64,000 nt of DNA from Idiomarina sp. (GCA_020831965.1 JAFIFP010000004.1:1-64000); one strand, 5' to 3'. Shown: positions 17,501 to 29,001, counted from the stretch's first letter. Program-made: numbers and translations. The notes: a model not told the origin generated them from the letters alone.

Positions 17501-18397
17501 TTAATTAGAAATTATGTAGCGCTGACTCCACGCACCGACGCCAAATGCCAACATATCCTCAATTTCGGCCTCCAACAGCTGAGCCGACGGCGCTAGTTTC
17601 AAGTCGACCAAGGCTTGATAAAGATTCTCCCGGACTTTTGTCTCATCTAACGCTGGCGCATGGTTCTGTTTACTGAGCTTCTGTCCTTGAGGATCAAGCA
17701 ACAGTGGCAAATGTGCGAGTTGCGGGAGTACTCGCGGGGGCAAGATTCGTTGTTCAGAGAGGCATTGCCATAAACTGAGTTGCCAGACCGACGGAAAAAG
17801 TAAGTCCTCGCCGCGCACAATATGACTTACACCTTGCAAGTAATCATCACAGACAACTGCCAGTTGGTAGGCCCAGAGCTGATCACGTCGGCGTAAGACA
17901 AAGTCTTCCGAGGCAAATTCGGAGGGAACTTCGATTGTGCCTTTAATTCGGTCCTGATAACTGAGGATCGGCGTGTCATTTAGAAAACGTGCACTCGCTT
18001 CATGTGCGGACCGGTTCAATGTTCGGCAATGACCGTCATAATGGCCTCCCCGAGCTTTGATTTCGGCACGAGTACAGGTGCAATAGTAGGCGAGCTGTTT
18101 TTGTTCTAGCGCGTTTAGTACGTCTTGAAAAACCTGAGTAGACTCAGATTGCCACAGGATGGGGCCGTCCCAATGCAGACCATGAGCTTCGAGTTGTTTG
18201 CAGATGATACCGGCAGAGCCTTCCACTTCACGGGGGGGATCGATATTTTCAATACGAAGCAACCATTGTCCTTGGTGCGCTTTGGCATCGAGATAACTGC
18301 CAACTGCAGCAAGCAAAGAGCCCGCATGAAGCGGGCCCGATGGACTGGGCGCAAAGCGCCCGATATAACCTGTTGGTGTGCTCTGCACTTGTTTCAC
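17501..18397 (-). CDS. gluQ: Glutamyl-Q tRNA(Asp) synthetase
   Basis: GluQ-RS attaches glutamate to the queuosine of tRNA(Asp). The 298-residue protein is a truncated glutamyl-tRNA synthetase lacking the anticodon-binding domain. The HIGH-type motif is F-A-P-S-P-S-G-P-L-H-A-G-S near the N terminus, the zinc site includes C-T-C-T with a later Cys, and the KMSKS-type loop is K-L-S-K-Q-N. The start is GTG with GAGGGA upstream, 25 bases after the dksA stop. The dksA-gluQ pair is conserved in gammaproteobacteria. Confidence 0.95.
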   Translation of the reverse strand: MKQVQSTPTGYIGRFAPSPSGPLHAGSLLAAVGSYLDAKAHQGQWLLRIENIDPPREVEGSAGIICKQLEAHGLHWDGPILWQSESTQVFQDVLNALEQKQLAYYCTCTRAEIKARGGHYDGHCRTLNRSAHEASARFLNDTPILSYQDRIKGTIEVPSEFASEDFVLRRRDQLWAYQLAVVCDDYLQGVSHIVRGEDLLFPSVWQLSLWQCLSEQRILPPRVLPQLAHLPLLLDPQGQKLSKQNHAPALDETKVRENLYQALVDLKLAPSAQLLEAEIEDMLAFGVGAWSQRYIISN

Positions 18398-18422
18398 AGT
18401 GCGCTTCCCTCAGGTGTAGCTG

Positions 18423-18875
18423 CTAGGAGCCTTTCATCTGCTTTTCGCGGATTTCGGCAAGACTCTTACAGTCGATACAAAGGTCTGCAGTAGGCCGCGC
18501 TTCGAGACGACGAATACCAATCTCGACACCGCACGAGTCGCAGAAACCGAAATCATTACGCTCGATAAGTTCGAGGGTTTTTTCGATCTTTTTGATTAGT
18601 TTGCGCTCACGGTCACGGGTACGTAACTCAATAGCAAACTCTTCTTCTTGGGCTGCGCGATCAACCGGATCCGCGTAGTTTTCAGCGTCTTCTTTCAGGT
18701 GGCCGACCGTTCGGTCCACTTCTTCGCGCAATTGCGCACGCCAGACTTCCAAAATTTGCTTGAAATGAGCGCGCTGCGCTTCATTCATATATTCTTCACC
18801 GTTCTTCTCGGTGTAAGGCTCAAGCCCAGCTTGCGCTAGAATCCCGTGCGCTTTCTTTTCCTTAGCTTCCGCCAT
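18423..18875 (-). CDS. dksA: RNA polymerase-binding transcription factor DksA
   Basis: DksA binds in the RNA polymerase secondary channel and works with ppGpp to control rRNA, amino-acid and stress promoters. The 150-residue protein has the coiled-coil region (about residues 33-110) with the tip D-x-x-D-x-A (D-P-V-D-R-A), followed by a four-cysteine zinc finger, C-D-S-C then C-I-D-C. GGAGGA fits the ATG at 18875 (8-base spacing) better than the in-frame GTG at 18881. A good promoter (18924-18952) lies just upstream, so dksA need not depend on sfsA transcription. Confidence 0.97.
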   Translation of the reverse strand: MAEAKEKKAHGILAQAGLEPYTEKNGEEYMNEAQRAHFKQILEVWRAQLREEVDRTVGHLKEDAENYADPVDRAAQEEEFAIELRTRDRERKLIKKIEKTLELIERNDFGFCDSCGVEIGIRRLEARPTADLCIDCKSLAEIREKQMKGS

Positions 18876-18923
18876 AATCACACTCCTCCGGGAGGTTCAT
18901 TCCATTCCCAACAAAGTCGGGTA

Positions 18924-18952
18924 TGTATATCAGAATAAAATTTGCCGTGCAA
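18924..18952 (-). promoter_or_regulatory. Predicted sigma70 promoter of dksA
   Basis: Read on the minus strand, TTGCAC (18952-18947) and TATACA (18929-18924) are separated by exactly 17 bases, 49 bases upstream of the dksA ATG. This is a sequence prediction only. Confidence 0.5.
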
Positions 18953-18993
18953 TTTTGCCGCAAGGGCATTCAATGGGGGCAAAAATGTCAGTT

Positions 18994-19686
18994 TCAAGAG
19001 CGCCAGTGCAGAAATTTTACCCCTTTCTCTGACAACTCGTAGTGCGCTTCCATTATTTCTAAGCCTGCATTGCGGGCCACTTGGATGGCATGACAATACT
19101 GCGGGTCGATATGTGTCGCGCACTTTACACTATCAATGCCAGTATGCAAGACCGCATAAACCACCATAGCGCGATGTCCTTGTGCTAATAGCTGGGTCAT
19201 TTCCGTTAGCTGGCGCGCACCCCGTACCGAGACCGTATCAGGGAAATAGCCTTGGCCCGCCTCTAACAGAGTGACCGACTTCACTTCCACATAACAGTCA
19301 GGTTCATGCGTACTCGTGAAGAGCAAATCTATACGACTTTTATCACCGTAACGGATCTCGCGCTGACAGTTATGGTATTCGGTAAGGCTGGGTGGAGGCA
19401 TTTCGCTGATTGCTTGCTCAACCAGTAAATTCGCGCGATGGGTATTCACGCATATCCAGTCTTTAGGAGTTTGTGTGAGCTCCCATGTATGGGGATATTT
19501 ACGGGTTTTACTAGTACTCGTGCTATACCAGATTGTGGCGCCAGGCTCCGCGCATCCCGTCATGGCACCCGTATTAGGGCAATGAATGGTTAGGGTATGG
19601 CCGTCTGGGGTGGTGACATCAGCTAGGAATCGTTTGTAACGACGAATGAGGACTGCGGGCTTTAATGGTGGTTCAAATTGCAACAC
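18994..19686 (-). CDS. sfsA: Sugar fermentation stimulation protein SfsA
   Basis: A 230-residue SfsA homologue. SfsA proteins have an OB-like N-terminal part and a nuclease-like core; the E. coli protein was linked to maltose metabolism, but its biochemical role is unsettled. Typical motifs are R-Y-K-R-F-L-A-D-V, C-P-N-T-G-A-M-T-G, D-L-L-F and V-E-V-K-S-V-T-L, followed by F-P-D-T-V-S-x-R-G. The last two carry the acidic and Lys residues of a PD-(D/E)xK-like site. The start is probably GTG. It lies upstream of dksA on the same strand with a 118-base gap and is divergent from pepB. Confidence 0.94.
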   Translation of the reverse strand: MLQFEPPLKPAVLIRRYKRFLADVTTPDGHTLTIHCPNTGAMTGCAEPGATIWYSTSTSKTRKYPHTWELTQTPKDWICVNTHRANLLVEQAISEMPPPSLTEYHNCQREIRYGDKSRIDLLFTSTHEPDCYVEVKSVTLLEAGQGYFPDTVSVRGARQLTEMTQLLAQGHRAMVVYAVLHTGIDSVKCATHIDPQYCHAIQVARNAGLEIMEAHYELSEKGVKFLHWRS

Positions 19687-19787
19687 GGGTGTGGTTCCAG
19701 ATAAAGTATGGGCCTATCAAAGGGGGCGGCTGACTCGATAGTCAGCTGCTCAAACAAAGAAGACTAAGCTACGTGGTGAGGTGTGTT

Positions 19788-21074
19788 ATGTCCAGTCCGG
19801 TTGAAGTGCGACTCTCGCGCGATTCAGTCCCTGCAACAGTGAAAGAGAATTCGCCGGTTTATGCGCAGAATGGCGCATTTGCAATTCCGTTGAGTGACGA
19901 TGAACCGAGCTTACTGCGCACAATCCAACAAGCGGGTCGTAAGCTTGAGCAACTTGGACTCCGTGATATCGCGATTAGCGGTGACGACTGGACGCTAGAT
20001 CGCCAATGGGCACTAGCAATGGGCTTTACCGACACGCGGAGCACGAATGCGATTAAGTTTGCGGGCGCAGATGAGAGTGAGCTGAAAACTCTAGAGCAAA
20101 CATTCCGCTGGGTCCGTGAGCTGATTAACCTGCCTTCATCTGAAATTTATCCAGAGTCGTTGGCAAAGCGTGTTGTCACTGAAATCACAGAAGCGGGAGG
20201 CGAGCATGTGAGCCATCGTTTAGTGGTGGGGCCACAGCTACTCGAAGAGGGCTGGTACGGCATTCACACAGTCGGCCGCGCTAGCCAGCATCCGCCCGTT
20301 CTAGTGGAATTAGATTACAACCCAACAGGCAATGAGAAAGCCCCGGTCGAAGTTGCTTTGATTGGTAAGGGCATTACGTTTGATACGGGTGGCTATTCAA
20401 TCAAAAGTAGCGAAGGCATGGTCGCTATGAAATGCGACATGGGTGGCGCAGCAACTGTCGCTGGCGCACTCCTACTAGCAATTCGACAAGGTTTGGACAA
20501 ACGCGTGAAGCTCCTCTTGTGCTGCGCAGAAAACATGATAGATGGCACTGCGTATAAAAATGGCGACATTATTAAGTACAAAGACGGACAAACAGTGGAG
20601 ATCGTGAACACTGATGCCGAAGGTCGGCTGGTACTCGCCGATGGCCTACTGCGAGCGGGCGAATTAAAAGCCAAGCAAATCATTGACGCAGCAACTCTGA
20701 CCGGGGCGGCGCAGGTCGCGGTTGGCGTTGAGTATAATGCGTTGTTTAGTGTCGATGATGACTATGCCCAGGCGGCACTGAGTGCAGCACAAGAGGTTCG
20801 GGAAAACTTGTGGCGCTTGCCTTTAGCGAGCTGGCATCAATATCAATGCCCATCCGCATTTGCCGACACGGCCAATAGTCGTGCCCAGAAGGGCGGTGGT
20901 TCGGGTGGTGCGAGCAACGCGGCTGGCTTCTTATTGCGTTTCGCACCAAATCAGGGGGCTGGGTGGTTGCACTTTGACTTAGCGGCCGCTTATCACGGTC
21001 AAGCGAATGGATTCTGGGCTGCTGGCGCGACTGGCACAGGTGTGCGAACCATTGCTCGACTCCTCCGCAGCTAA
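19788..21074 (+). CDS. pepB: Leucyl aminopeptidase family M17 (PepB-like)
   Basis: A 428-residue cytosolic metallo-aminopeptidase that releases N-terminal residues from peptides. The M17 signature N-T-D-A-E-G-R-L is present, and metal and catalytic residues are also visible in G-K-G-I-T-F-D-T-G-G-Y-S-I-K and K-C-D-M-G-G-A. Length and the short N-terminal domain fit PepB rather than PepA (about 500). The ATG at 19788 has GAGG upstream; an in-frame start 15 bases earlier is less likely. The reading frame of hrpB begins inside its last codons. Confidence 0.9.
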   Translation: MSSPVEVRLSRDSVPATVKENSPVYAQNGAFAIPLSDDEPSLLRTIQQAGRKLEQLGLRDIAISGDDWTLDRQWALAMGFTDTRSTNAIKFAGADESELKTLEQTFRWVRELINLPSSEIYPESLAKRVVTEITEAGGEHVSHRLVVGPQLLEEGWYGIHTVGRASQHPPVLVELDYNPTGNEKAPVEVALIGKGITFDTGGYSIKSSEGMVAMKCDMGGAATVAGALLLAIRQGLDKRVKLLLCCAENMIDGTAYKNGDIIKYKDGQTVEIVNTDAEGRLVLADGLLRAGELKAKQIIDAATLTGAAQVAVGVEYNALFSVDDDYAQAALSAAQEVRENLWRLPLASWHQYQCPSAFADTANSRAQKGGGSGGASNAAGFLLRFAPNQGAGWLHFDLAAAYHGQANGFWAAGATGTGVRTIARLLRS

Positions 21075-23568
21075 CCTTCCGGTTGTTGCACTATTTCCTG
21101 AGCTGGCAAGAGCACTTGTCAGCTCTCATGTTGTTCTCGAAGCGCCGCCCGGTGCAGGGAAGTCCACAGCACTGCCGCTGTGGCTTTTAGAGAATAAGCG
21201 CGGAGATAAGCAAGCGAGCAAAGCTCGCCGCAACCCTCAGATGATTCTGATCCAGCCCCGACGTGTGGCTGCGATAAGTATTGCCCATTATCTTGCCGAA
21301 TGTCTTGGTGAGTCAGTTGGCGAACGTATCGGCTTTCATGTGCGTGGGCATCGGAATGCATCTGCGCGGACTGAGTTGCTCGTGGTAACTGAGGGGATTT
21401 TCACGCGTTTAGTGCAAGCGGACTCAGAGTTACAAGATGTGGACGTGATTCTATTTGATGAGTTTCATGAACGTAACCTGCATTCCGATTTGGGTTTGGC
21501 ATTAGCTATTGAAGTTGTATCACTGCGGGATGATCTGCGCTTACTTGTGATGTCTGCGACTTTGCCGGGCGCGGTCATTGAGGATTGGCTGAAGCAACAA
21601 GGGTTGCCAACCTGTTTACTATCCAGCGAAGGCCGACAATACCCAATTCAAACCTATTATCGTCCGCCTGCGCGACTTGCAGATTGGCGGCAAAGTCTCC
21701 ATGCCGTGATTGGCGAGGCCTTGAAAGTTGCCACGCAAGGCGTGCTCGTGTTTGTTCCTGGTCAACGAGAAATTCGGCAACTAGCGCGTGAGTTAACTAT
21801 ACCTGCAGACGTGACTTTCATGACGCTCCACGGGAACTTGCCGCTCGCAGAGCAGCGAGCAGCGATGAAGCCCGCTCCGCGTGGACGAAAATTAGTTATC
21901 GCTACGAACGTTGCCGAGACTAGCTTAACCATTTCAGGTATCGACGTGGTGGTGGACAGTGGTCGCGAGCGACAAGCTCACCATGATCCGAATTATGGTA
22001 TGACACGCTTAGTCACTCGTATGATCCCGAGGGCTTCTGCGGTGCAACGTGCGGGGCGTGCGGGGCGAACAGGGCCTGGAAAGTGTTTTCGGCTTTGGTC
22101 TGAAGGTCATACTGAGCGCTTGGATTCTTATGGCGTCCCAGCAATAGAGCGTGAGGACTTGAGCCAGTTGTTGCTCGAAGTTCTGTGTTGGGGCGCGCGT
22201 CCCGAGCAGCTTAGCTGGTTGACCCAACCATCTCCTGTATTACTGGCTCATGGGAAACAGGTCCTTGAAGTGACTCGAGCTATTGAGCATGAGTCGGTCA
22301 CATCTATCGGGCGTCGCATGGCAAGTTGGGGCACCGATGTGCGTTTTAGTGCATCTTTAGCAAGTGTCCCCGCACCTACGGCACTACACGCTTTTGTGAT
22401 TGCGAGTTTAGAGGAGCGAGAAGGTGACTATCGTGGTGACCTACTCAGCTTGTTGCAGCAACAATGGCAACGACCTCAGGAGTTTCCGAGAACCCACCGA
22501 CGTTGGTCTGGTTGGCGTCAACAATTGAAGCTTGTGTCGGACAATGCTTCATCACCGAGTGAAGAAGACTGGCTGGAAGCTTCTACTTGTTTACTTTTCG
22601 GATTCGCTGACCGGGTTGCGCAGCGTCAAAACCAACGTTATCAGTTGGCGACAGGACTCGCAGCGCATGCCGATGAATCTTGCTTGACCGATTGGATGAT
22701 CGCATTGGACTTGTTACTCAGCGATGCAAGTCAAGGTGCTCAGATCTGGACCTGGTTACCCATTGCTAAATCGGTACTCGAAGGTGTGCGCCCCGACTTT
22801 ATTGAAAGCCATACTACGGTCCGCTGGCGCGGTAGTGAAGGTGGCTTAGAACGTTTACTGCAAAAGCGCTGGGGGCGATTGTTGTTGGCAGAATCACCAT
22901 CACAGCAGCAAGTGACGGCTGAAGAGCGAGGCGAGGCGTTCGCGCAGCTCATTACCTCTGAAGGGCTTCGCAACGCCTGTGCATGGACTAATGACATCGA
23001 GCAATGGCTGAATCGAAGACAATGTTTCGCAAGACACTTTTCAGCAGACGAACAGGCATGGACTGATGCTGCGTTAGTCGCATCAGTCACAGAATGGGCT
23101 GCACCTTATTTGGTGGGCTTGCAGCGGCGCAGTGAACTGCGTCGTTGGAGTCCATTGTCGGCATTGCGCGCACGTGACAGCTATGACCGGCAGAAGCAGT
23201 TTGAGCAACTGCTTCCGACCCATTGGGTTGCCCCGAGTGGGCGGCGGCATGTCATTCAATACGGCGCTGACGGTAGTGCCACGCTGGCGCTTAAGCTGCA
23301 AGAGGTGTTCGGCACCCCGAGTTCTCCGCGAGTCGCTGACGGTCGCATTACATTAGTCTTCGATCTCCTCTCACCCGCCGGTCGCTCATTACACCGAACC
23401 GCAGACTTGGCTTCCTTCTGGCAATCCGCGTGGCCGGAGGTTAGAAAAGAAATGCGAGGGCGCTATCCAAAGCATCCTTGGCCCGAGGATCCATGCAGTG
23501 CTGAAGCTACTCATTTAACCAAACGTGCGTTAAGCCGACGGGCATCGAATAAAGGTGATGAAAGCTAG
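21007..23568 (+). CDS. hrpB: ATP-dependent helicase HrpB
   Basis: An 853-residue DEAH-box superfamily 2 helicase, the bacterial HrpB type, thought to act on RNA. Walker A is P-P-G-A-G-K-S-T (47-54 from the ATG), Walker B D-E-F-H-E-R, motif III S-A-T-L-P-G, and motif VI Q-R-A-G-R-A-G-R. The C-terminal HrpB domain ends with P-W-P-E-D-P. The first ATG (21007) lies within pepB. Comparison with E. coli HrpB, which starts about four residues before L-P-V, favours TTG at 21052 (AGGTG upstream) or GTG at 21040. The start is therefore uncertain. Confidence 0.94.
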   Translation: MDSGLLARLAQVCEPLLDSSAANLPVVALFPELARALVSSHVVLEAPPGAGKSTALPLWLLENKRGDKQASKARRNPQMILIQPRRVAAISIAHYLAECLGESVGERIGFHVRGHRNASARTELLVVTEGIFTRLVQADSELQDVDVILFDEFHERNLHSDLGLALAIEVVSLRDDLRLLVMSATLPGAVIEDWLKQQGLPTCLLSSEGRQYPIQTYYRPPARLADWRQSLHAVIGEALKVATQGVLVFVPGQREIRQLARELTIPADVTFMTLHGNLPLAEQRAAMKPAPRGRKLVIATNVAETSLTISGIDVVVDSGRERQAHHDPNYGMTRLVTRMIPRASAVQRAGRAGRTGPGKCFRLWSEGHTERLDSYGVPAIEREDLSQLLLEVLCWGARPEQLSWLTQPSPVLLAHGKQVLEVTRAIEHESVTSIGRRMASWGTDVRFSASLASVPAPTALHAFVIASLEEREGDYRGDLLSLLQQQWQRPQEFPRTHRRWSGWRQQLKLVSDNASSPSEEDWLEASTCLLFGFADRVAQRQNQRYQLATGLAAHADESCLTDWMIALDLLLSDASQGAQIWTWLPIAKSVLEGVRPDFIESHTTVRWRGSEGGLERLLQKRWGRLLLAESPSQQQVTAEERGEAFAQLITSEGLRNACAWTNDIEQWLNRRQCFARHFSADEQAWTDAALVASVTEWAAPYLVGLQRRSELRRWSPLSALRARDSYDRQKQFEQLLPTHWVAPSGRRHVIQYGADGSATLALKLQEVFGTPSSPRVADGRITLVFDLLSPAGRSLHRTADLASFWQSAWPEVRKEMRGRYPKHPWPEDPCSAEATHLTKRALSRRASNKGDES

Positions 23569-23622
23569 GTAAAACTTGAGCAAACTCCTGTTCTCGGCAT
23601 CAAATTCTGGCAGAATAAAGCG

Positions 23623-25986
23623 ATGAGTTCATCGACACCTTCGCGCCCTCTTGCGCTCACACTATTCTGGATCATGGCCAAGCTGGCGGTGATCGGTCTT
23701 GTTGTTCTTATTTTTTACAGCATTTACCTCGATAGCCAAGTTACCTCGCGGTTTAGTGACGCTCGTTACCAAGCTCCAGCGCTTTTATACAGCCGAAGTT
23801 TAGAACTCGCACCGGAGAGAAACCTAACGCAGGATATTATCGTCGCTGAACTGCGAGCGTTAGATTACCGCGAGGCTCGTTATGCCCGTAACCCCGGCGA
23901 GTACCAACGTCTACCCGGACAAATTTTACTGCATCGCCGCGCCTTCGATTTTCCTGATGCTTTCTCACCGCCGCAGCGTGTTCGGTTGCTGATAGACGAA
24001 AACGAGCGCCTTGAGCGGGTTGAATCATGGCCGGATCAGCATGAGATGGAAGGGCTGCGGCTAGAGCCACAGCTACTCGGTCGGTTCGCAACGGATAGCG
24101 GTGAGGATCGCTTACTCGTGGGATTAGAGCAGGTGCCGGTGTTACTTCAAGAAACCTTACTTCTTGTTGAGGATCGCGACTTTTACCATCATCACGGGGT
24201 ACTGCCTTCTGCTATCGCGCGTGCCGCCATGGCCAACTTTGCGGCCGGACGCACCGTCCAAGGCGGGAGTACGATTACGCAGCAGTTGGTGAAGAATATG
24301 TTTCTTAACCATGAGCGTCGTTACACTCGCAAAGTAAACGAAGCTTTAATGGCATTGATACTCGATTATCGATTTGCCAAAGATGAAATCTTGGAAGCTT
24401 ATTTTAATGAGGTGTTTTTTGGTCAAGACCGAGGGCACGCGATTCACGGCATCGGTTTAGCCAGTCAGTTCTACTTTGGTAAAGCAGTAGAAGACCTACA
24501 GGTGAACGAGATTGCGACGCTTGTGGGCATGATTCGCGGTCCCTCCTTGTATGAGCCAAGAAGACATCCTGAGCGTGCGCGTAATCGCAGAGATACCGTG
24601 CTTCGGCTCATGTTTGAGCACGATCTGATTTCTCAAACTCAGTATATTGCTGCGGTCGAGTCGGATGTTGTGGTACGCGAGCAACAGCGTTTGGTTCGCT
24701 TTGATCGACCTGATTACGTGGATCAAGTTCAGCAAGAGTTACGTGCCTTGATGCCTGATCGTAGCTGGCAGCGCACGGGACTGCGTGTATTCACCGCCTT
24801 CGAACCTGACGCGCAACGGGCTTTAGAACAGGCAGCCCGCCAACCTTTAACAGATCAACGGATTGCTGATGCAGAGCTCGCAATGGTTGTAACGGATGCC
24901 CAAACTGGCGCGTTGCGTGCCTTGGTGGGCGGTAGACAAGCCGTTAATGCGGGCTTCAATCGCGCATTGAATGCACGTCGGCCGGTCGGTTCACTCATTA
25001 AGCCCTTTGTTTATGCACTTGCACTGGAACAACCCGAGCGCTATTGGTTGGGATCGGTGCTGGATGATGAGCCGGTGAGCCTGCGTGATGAGCGTGGTCA
25101 AGAATGGCAGCCAAGGAACTTTGATGGAGAGTTTATTGGCCCAGTGTCGTTGTATCAAAGTTTGGTGGATTCTCGCAATATTCCTGTGGTTCAAGTAGGA
25201 ATGGAGGTCACGCCTGCCGCGGTTCGAAGTCGATTGCAACGGGCAGGTCTGAGTGCGCGATTACATGCGTGGCCCTCGCTCTTGCTCGGTGCGGTTGATC
25301 TCACCCCGCTGGAGGTGGCCACCTTATATGGCGCTTTGGCAAACGGTGGGGTAGCGCATCGTATTTATTCGGTCGAGGCGATTACGACACATCGCGGGGA
25401 TGTGCTCTATGCACGCCATGAGGAAACCGAAGGCTCCGCGGCTCCCTTGTTCGAGGAGAATGCTATTTTCTTGGTTAATCATGCATTGTCTGGTGCGGTG
25501 ACTGAGGGTACTGCACGCGCCTTAGGGCAACAGTTTCACCAAGGCGAGCTCGCAGGAAAAACTGGGTCAACGAATGACCTGAGGGACAGTTGGTTTGTTT
25601 CCTTTGATGCGCGACAGGTGGTCACTGTGTGGGTTGGTCATGATGATAACAGACCCGTCGGATTAACAGGTAGTAGAGGCGCGCTGCCTCTAGCGGCTGA
25701 GTACTGGCAGCGCGTTGCAGTAAGCCCGCGACGCACCGAGCTGCCCGAAGGTTTTACCTACCGCTACCAAGATCGGCAAACATTGGCGCGGGTTGGTTCA
25801 CAATGTGCTGAGACCCTTCGGTTGCCGGCCCATGGGGCTGAACTTGAGGCGCTGCAACTGGGCTGTGATGGGCAAGTGATCACTGAGTCGGAAAGTGAAG
25901 CAGAGCAAGAGCCTACGCGTCGCAACTGGTTGCAACGCGTGTTTGGTCGTGGAGGCAGTAGCCGCGATGACAACGACAAGTTATAG
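23623..25986 (+). CDS. mrcB: Penicillin-binding protein 1B
   Basis: A 787-residue bifunctional peptidoglycan synthase anchored in the inner membrane by one segment (about residues 15-36). The UB2H domain (about 60-150) is where LpoB binds in E. coli. The glycosyltransferase starts near [10 protein letters not shown] (residue 183) with G-G-S-T-I-T-Q-Q. The transpeptidase has S-L-I-K (about 456-459), S-R-N and K-T-G (about 646-648), where E. coli PBP1B uses S-x-x-K, S-x-N and K-T-G. The C-terminal tail is acidic then basic. It follows hrpB by 54 bases, as in E. coli, and its stop overlaps the convergent maeA by a few bases. Confidence 0.96.
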   Translation: MSSSTPSRPLALTLFWIMAKLAVIGLVVLIFYSIYLDSQVTSRFSDARYQAPALLYSRSLELAPERNLTQDIIVAELRALDYREARYARNPGEYQRLPGQILLHRRAFDFPDAFSPPQRVRLLIDENERLERVESWPDQHEMEGLRLEPQLLGRFATDSGEDRLLVGLEQVPVLLQETLLLVEDRDFYHHHGVLPSAIARAAMANFAAGRTVQGGSTITQQLVKNMFLNHERRYTRKVNEALMALILDYRFAKDEILEAYFNEVFFGQDRGHAIHGIGLASQFYFGKAVEDLQVNEIATLVGMIRGPSLYEPRRHPERARNRRDTVLRLMFEHDLISQTQYIAAVESDVVVREQQRLVRFDRPDYVDQVQQELRALMPDRSWQRTGLRVFTAFEPDAQRALEQAARQPLTDQRIADAELAMVVTDAQTGALRALVGGRQAVNAGFNRALNARRPVGSLIKPFVYALALEQPERYWLGSVLDDEPVSLRDERGQEWQPRNFDGEFIGPVSLYQSLVDSRNIPVVQVGMEVTPAAVRSRLQRAGLSARLHAWPSLLLGAVDLTPLEVATLYGALANGGVAHRIYSVEAITTHRGDVLYARHEETEGSAAPLFEENAIFLVNHALSGAVTEGTARALGQQFHQGELAGKTGSTNDLRDSWFVSFDARQVVTVWVGHDDNRPVGLTGSRGALPLAAEYWQRVAVSPRRTELPEGFTYRYQDRQTLARVGSQCAETLRLPAHGAELEALQLGCDGQVITESESEAEQEPTRRNWLQRVFGRGGSSRDDNDKL

Positions 25987-27678
25987 GCTAATGCGACGGT
26001 ACTGGCGATATTCCGGGCGCCAGAACATTTTCTCAATACGTGCTTGTAAGATCGCATCATCGATATCGAGCGCATGTCCTTGGGCTTGCGCCACTTTACC
26101 TACTTCAAATGCAATGGCTCGAGAGAGTTCAGCAATGCTAGTTAAAGGCGGGAGTAAGTGATCACTTTCGCCACGCGCTCTAGGTGACATTGCGGCTAGT
26201 GTTTCGCTGGCGACAATCATCATTTCTTCGGTAACGCGTTTTGAGCGCACTGCGAGTACACCTAAGCCAATACCCGGGAAGATGTAGCTATTATTACACT
26301 GGGCAATCGGATAGCTAACGCCATCTACACTGACCTGCTCAAACGGACTGCCAGTCGCGATAATGGCTTGTCCTTGCGTCCAGCGTAAGACATCTTGCGG
26401 ATGTGCTTCAACATGACGCGAAGGGTTGCTAAGCGGAAATATAATAGGTTGGGCACAGCCCTGATGCATGGCTCGAATAACTTGTTCTGTGAACAGCCCA
26501 GGCTGCCCTGATACACCAATCAAAACTGTCGGTTGCGCACAATGCATCACGTCCAGTAACGACGGGAAGTCACCGCTGTAAGTCCATTGGTCGATTACCG
26601 CGCGTGATTGGGTTAGGGCTTCTTGGAAGTCACGGAGCCCCGTCATGCCCTCGCTGAGCAGTCCATAACGGTCGATCATGTAAATGCGTGATTGTGCTTC
26701 GGCACGCGTCAGACCTTCTTTGCACATGTGTGCAATAATTTGCTCGGCAATTCCGCAGCCAGCTGAACCTGAGCCCACGAACGCAATCCGTTGGTCAGTG
26801 ATCGACTCACCTTTCGCTTTGCAGGCGGCCAGGAGGGTACCCGCAGTCACTGCAGCGGTGCCCTGAATGTCATCGTTAAAACAGCATACTTCGTTCTGGT
26901 AGCGCTTCAGAATTGGCATCGCGTTTTGCTGAGCAAAGTCTTCGAACTGAATCAGTACGCCTGGCCAACGACGTTCCACCGCGTCAATAAAGCGTTCGAT
27001 AAATGCTTCGTACTCTTCACCACTAATACGCTTATGGCGAGCACCCATATACATTGGGTCATTGAGTAATTTTTCGTTATTGGTGCCCACATCCAGCATA
27101 ACTGGCAAGGTATAAGCAGGGCTAATACCACCACAGGCAGTGTATAGCGATAGCTTGCCGATAGGGATTCCCATGCCGCCAATTCCTTGGTCACCCAAGC
27201 CGAGAATGCGCTCACCATCCGTGACCACAATCACTTTGACGTTGCGTTTGGTCGCGTTGCGCAAAATGTCATCCATGTGATCGCGGTCTGCATAAGACAC
27301 AAACAATCCGCGCGAACTGCGGTAGATATCAGAGAACTGCTCGCATGCATCGCCGACCGTGGGGGTATAGATGATCGGCATCATTTCTTCGAGATGATCC
27401 GTGATCAGACGGTAATACATGGTCTCGTTGGTGTCCTGAATCGCACGTAAGTAAATATGTTTATTCAATGCAGTATCAAAGGTTTGATACTGCATGTAGG
27501 CTCTACTTACTTGCTCTTCGATGGTTTCATAACGAGGCGGTAAGAGGCCCGTTAAATTGAACGCCTGACGTTCCTCTTGGCTAAACGCACTGCTTTTATT
27601 TAGCAATGGCGTTTCCAATAATGAAGGCCCAGAGTAGTGGATATAAAGTGGGCCTTTGTTTGAGGTCGATGCAGTCAT
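25981..27678 (-). CDS. maeA: NAD-dependent malic enzyme
   Basis: A 565-residue malic enzyme that oxidatively decarboxylates malate to pyruvate and CO2 with NAD. Length and motifs match E. coli MaeA (565): the N-terminal [28 protein letters not shown], and [11 protein letters not shown] for the dinucleotide fold. The start has AAAGGA upstream. It is 29 bases downstream of hemL, so the two may be co-transcribed, although they do not share a pathway. Confidence 0.95.
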   Translation of the reverse strand: MTASTSNKGPLYIHYSGPSLLETPLLNKSSAFSQEERQAFNLTGLLPPRYETIEEQVSRAYMQYQTFDTALNKHIYLRAIQDTNETMYYRLITDHLEEMMPIIYTPTVGDACEQFSDIYRSSRGLFVSYADRDHMDDILRNATKRNVKVIVVTDGERILGLGDQGIGGMGIPIGKLSLYTACGGISPAYTLPVMLDVGTNNEKLLNDPMYMGARHKRISGEEYEAFIERFIDAVERRWPGVLIQFEDFAQQNAMPILKRYQNEVCCFNDDIQGTAAVTAGTLLAACKAKGESITDQRIAFVGSGSAGCGIAEQIIAHMCKEGLTRAEAQSRIYMIDRYGLLSEGMTGLRDFQEALTQSRAVIDQWTYSGDFPSLLDVMHCAQPTVLIGVSGQPGLFTEQVIRAMHQGCAQPIIFPLSNPSRHVEAHPQDVLRWTQGQAIIATGSPFEQVSVDGVSYPIAQCNNSYIFPGIGLGVLAVRSKRVTEEMMIVASETLAAMSPRARGESDHLLPPLTSIAELSRAIAFEVGKVAQAQGHALDIDDAILQARIEKMFWRPEYRQYRRISL

Positions 27679-27707
27679 TCGAAGTCCTTTACCTGTGGTA
27701 ATTACAA

Positions 27708-28991
27708 TTATTTAAGAAGGCTAAATGCGTGTTCAGCACACTGCAGTGTTTCCTGAATATCATTGTCGGTGTGAGCCATCGACATAAATCCAGCTTCGTA
27801 GGCACTCGGAGCCAAGTACACGCCATGTTTTAGCATAGCATGGTAGAAGGTACGGAAATGCTCCATGTTGCACTGAGTGGCCTGCTGGAAGGTGGTCACT
27901 TTCTCGGCATCGGTGAAGAAGAAACCAAACATACCGCCCGCGGTATCGGTGCATAACGGCACACCGGCAGCTTGGGCAAGCTCTTCAAACCCTTTCATCA
28001 GCTCTTCAACGCGCGTCTCGAGTTGTGTATAGAGCGATTCGTCAGTGAGCAGGTTCAGTGTCGCCAACCCAGCCGCCATAGCTACAGGGTTACCCGAAAG
28101 AGTACCGGCTTGATAAACCGGGCCAACGGGTGCGATGTAGTCCATGATTTCAGCCTTGCCGCCGAAGGCGCCGACGGGCATACCGCCGCCGATGATTTTA
28201 CCAAGACAGGTGAGGTCAGGGGTGACATTGAAATAGGCTTGTGCACCACCGCGAGCAACTCGGAAACCAGTCATGACTTCGTCAAAAATCAACACACTTT
28301 GATAGCGGTCACAAATCTCCCGTAGGCCTTCTAAGAAGCCAGGCACTGGGCGAATAAAGTTCATATTGCCAGCGACCGGCTCGACGATGATACAGGCAAT
28401 CTCATGGCCGACTTCCGCAAAGACTTGTTCAACTTCGGCGAGATTGTTGTAACTTACGGTTAGGGTATGGCGGGCGACATCTTCTGGAATTCCTGGAGAG
28501 CTGGGTACACCAAGAGTTAAGGCTCCCGAGCCAGCTTTCACTAAGAGGGAGTCAGCATGACCGTGGTAACAGCCTTCAAACTTCAAGATTTTGTCGCGTC
28601 CGGTGAAGCCGCGTGCCAAGCGAATAGCGCTCATGGTTGCTTCGGTCCCTGAATTTACCATGCGCACTTTCTCGATGGAGGGAACGATCGACTTCACTTT
28701 CTCTGCCATGGTGATCTCGATGGCAGTCGGAGTTCCGAAGCTCAAGCCTCGTTCAGCGGCTTCGATCGCGGCGTCACGAATTTCCGGATGATTGTGACCT
28801 AAAATCATTGGGCCCCAAGAACCAATGTAATCAATGTATCGGGTGCCGTCGGCATCAAACAGGTAGGCACCACTTGCACGTTCGATAAAAATCGGAGTAC
28901 CGCCCACACCTTTGAAGGCTCGAACGGGCGAGTTCACACCACCGGGAATACTAAGTTGGGCTTGGGCAAAGAGTTCTTCTGAACGGGACAT
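27708..28991 (-). CDS. hemL: Glutamate-1-semialdehyde 2,1-aminomutase
   Basis: HemL converts glutamate-1-semialdehyde to 5-aminolevulinate, the entry to haem. The 427-residue PLP enzyme has the active-site lysine at 265 in [16 protein letters not shown], the same number as E. coli. The N-terminal [11 protein letters not shown] and [13 protein letters not shown] are also diagnostic. AGAGG precedes the start. It is 10 bases downstream of pyrB, with hemJ further upstream on the same strand, so two haem genes flank pyrB here. Confidence 0.97.
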   Translation of the reverse strand: MSRSEELFAQAQLSIPGGVNSPVRAFKGVGGTPIFIERASGAYLFDADGTRYIDYIGSWGPMILGHNHPEIRDAAIEAAERGLSFGTPTAIEITMAEKVKSIVPSIEKVRMVNSGTEATMSAIRLARGFTGRDKILKFEGCYHGHADSLLVKAGSGALTLGVPSSPGIPEDVARHTLTVSYNNLAEVEQVFAEVGHEIACIIVEPVAGNMNFIRPVPGFLEGLREICDRYQSVLIFDEVMTGFRVARGGAQAYFNVTPDLTCLGKIIGGGMPVGAFGGKAEIMDYIAPVGPVYQAGTLSGNPVAMAAGLATLNLLTDESLYTQLETRVEELMKGFEELAQAAGVPLCTDTAGGMFGFFFTDAEKVTTFQQATQCNMEHFRTFYHAMLKHGVYLAPSAYEAGFMSMAHTDNDIQETLQCAEHAFSLLK

Positions 28992-29001
28992 AGGTCAACC
29001 T

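Noticed and set aside
18878-19169. Overlapping open frames on both strands around the sfsA-dksA gap
   Set aside because: They run into sfsA in other frames and cover the dksA promoter; no protein motif is visible.
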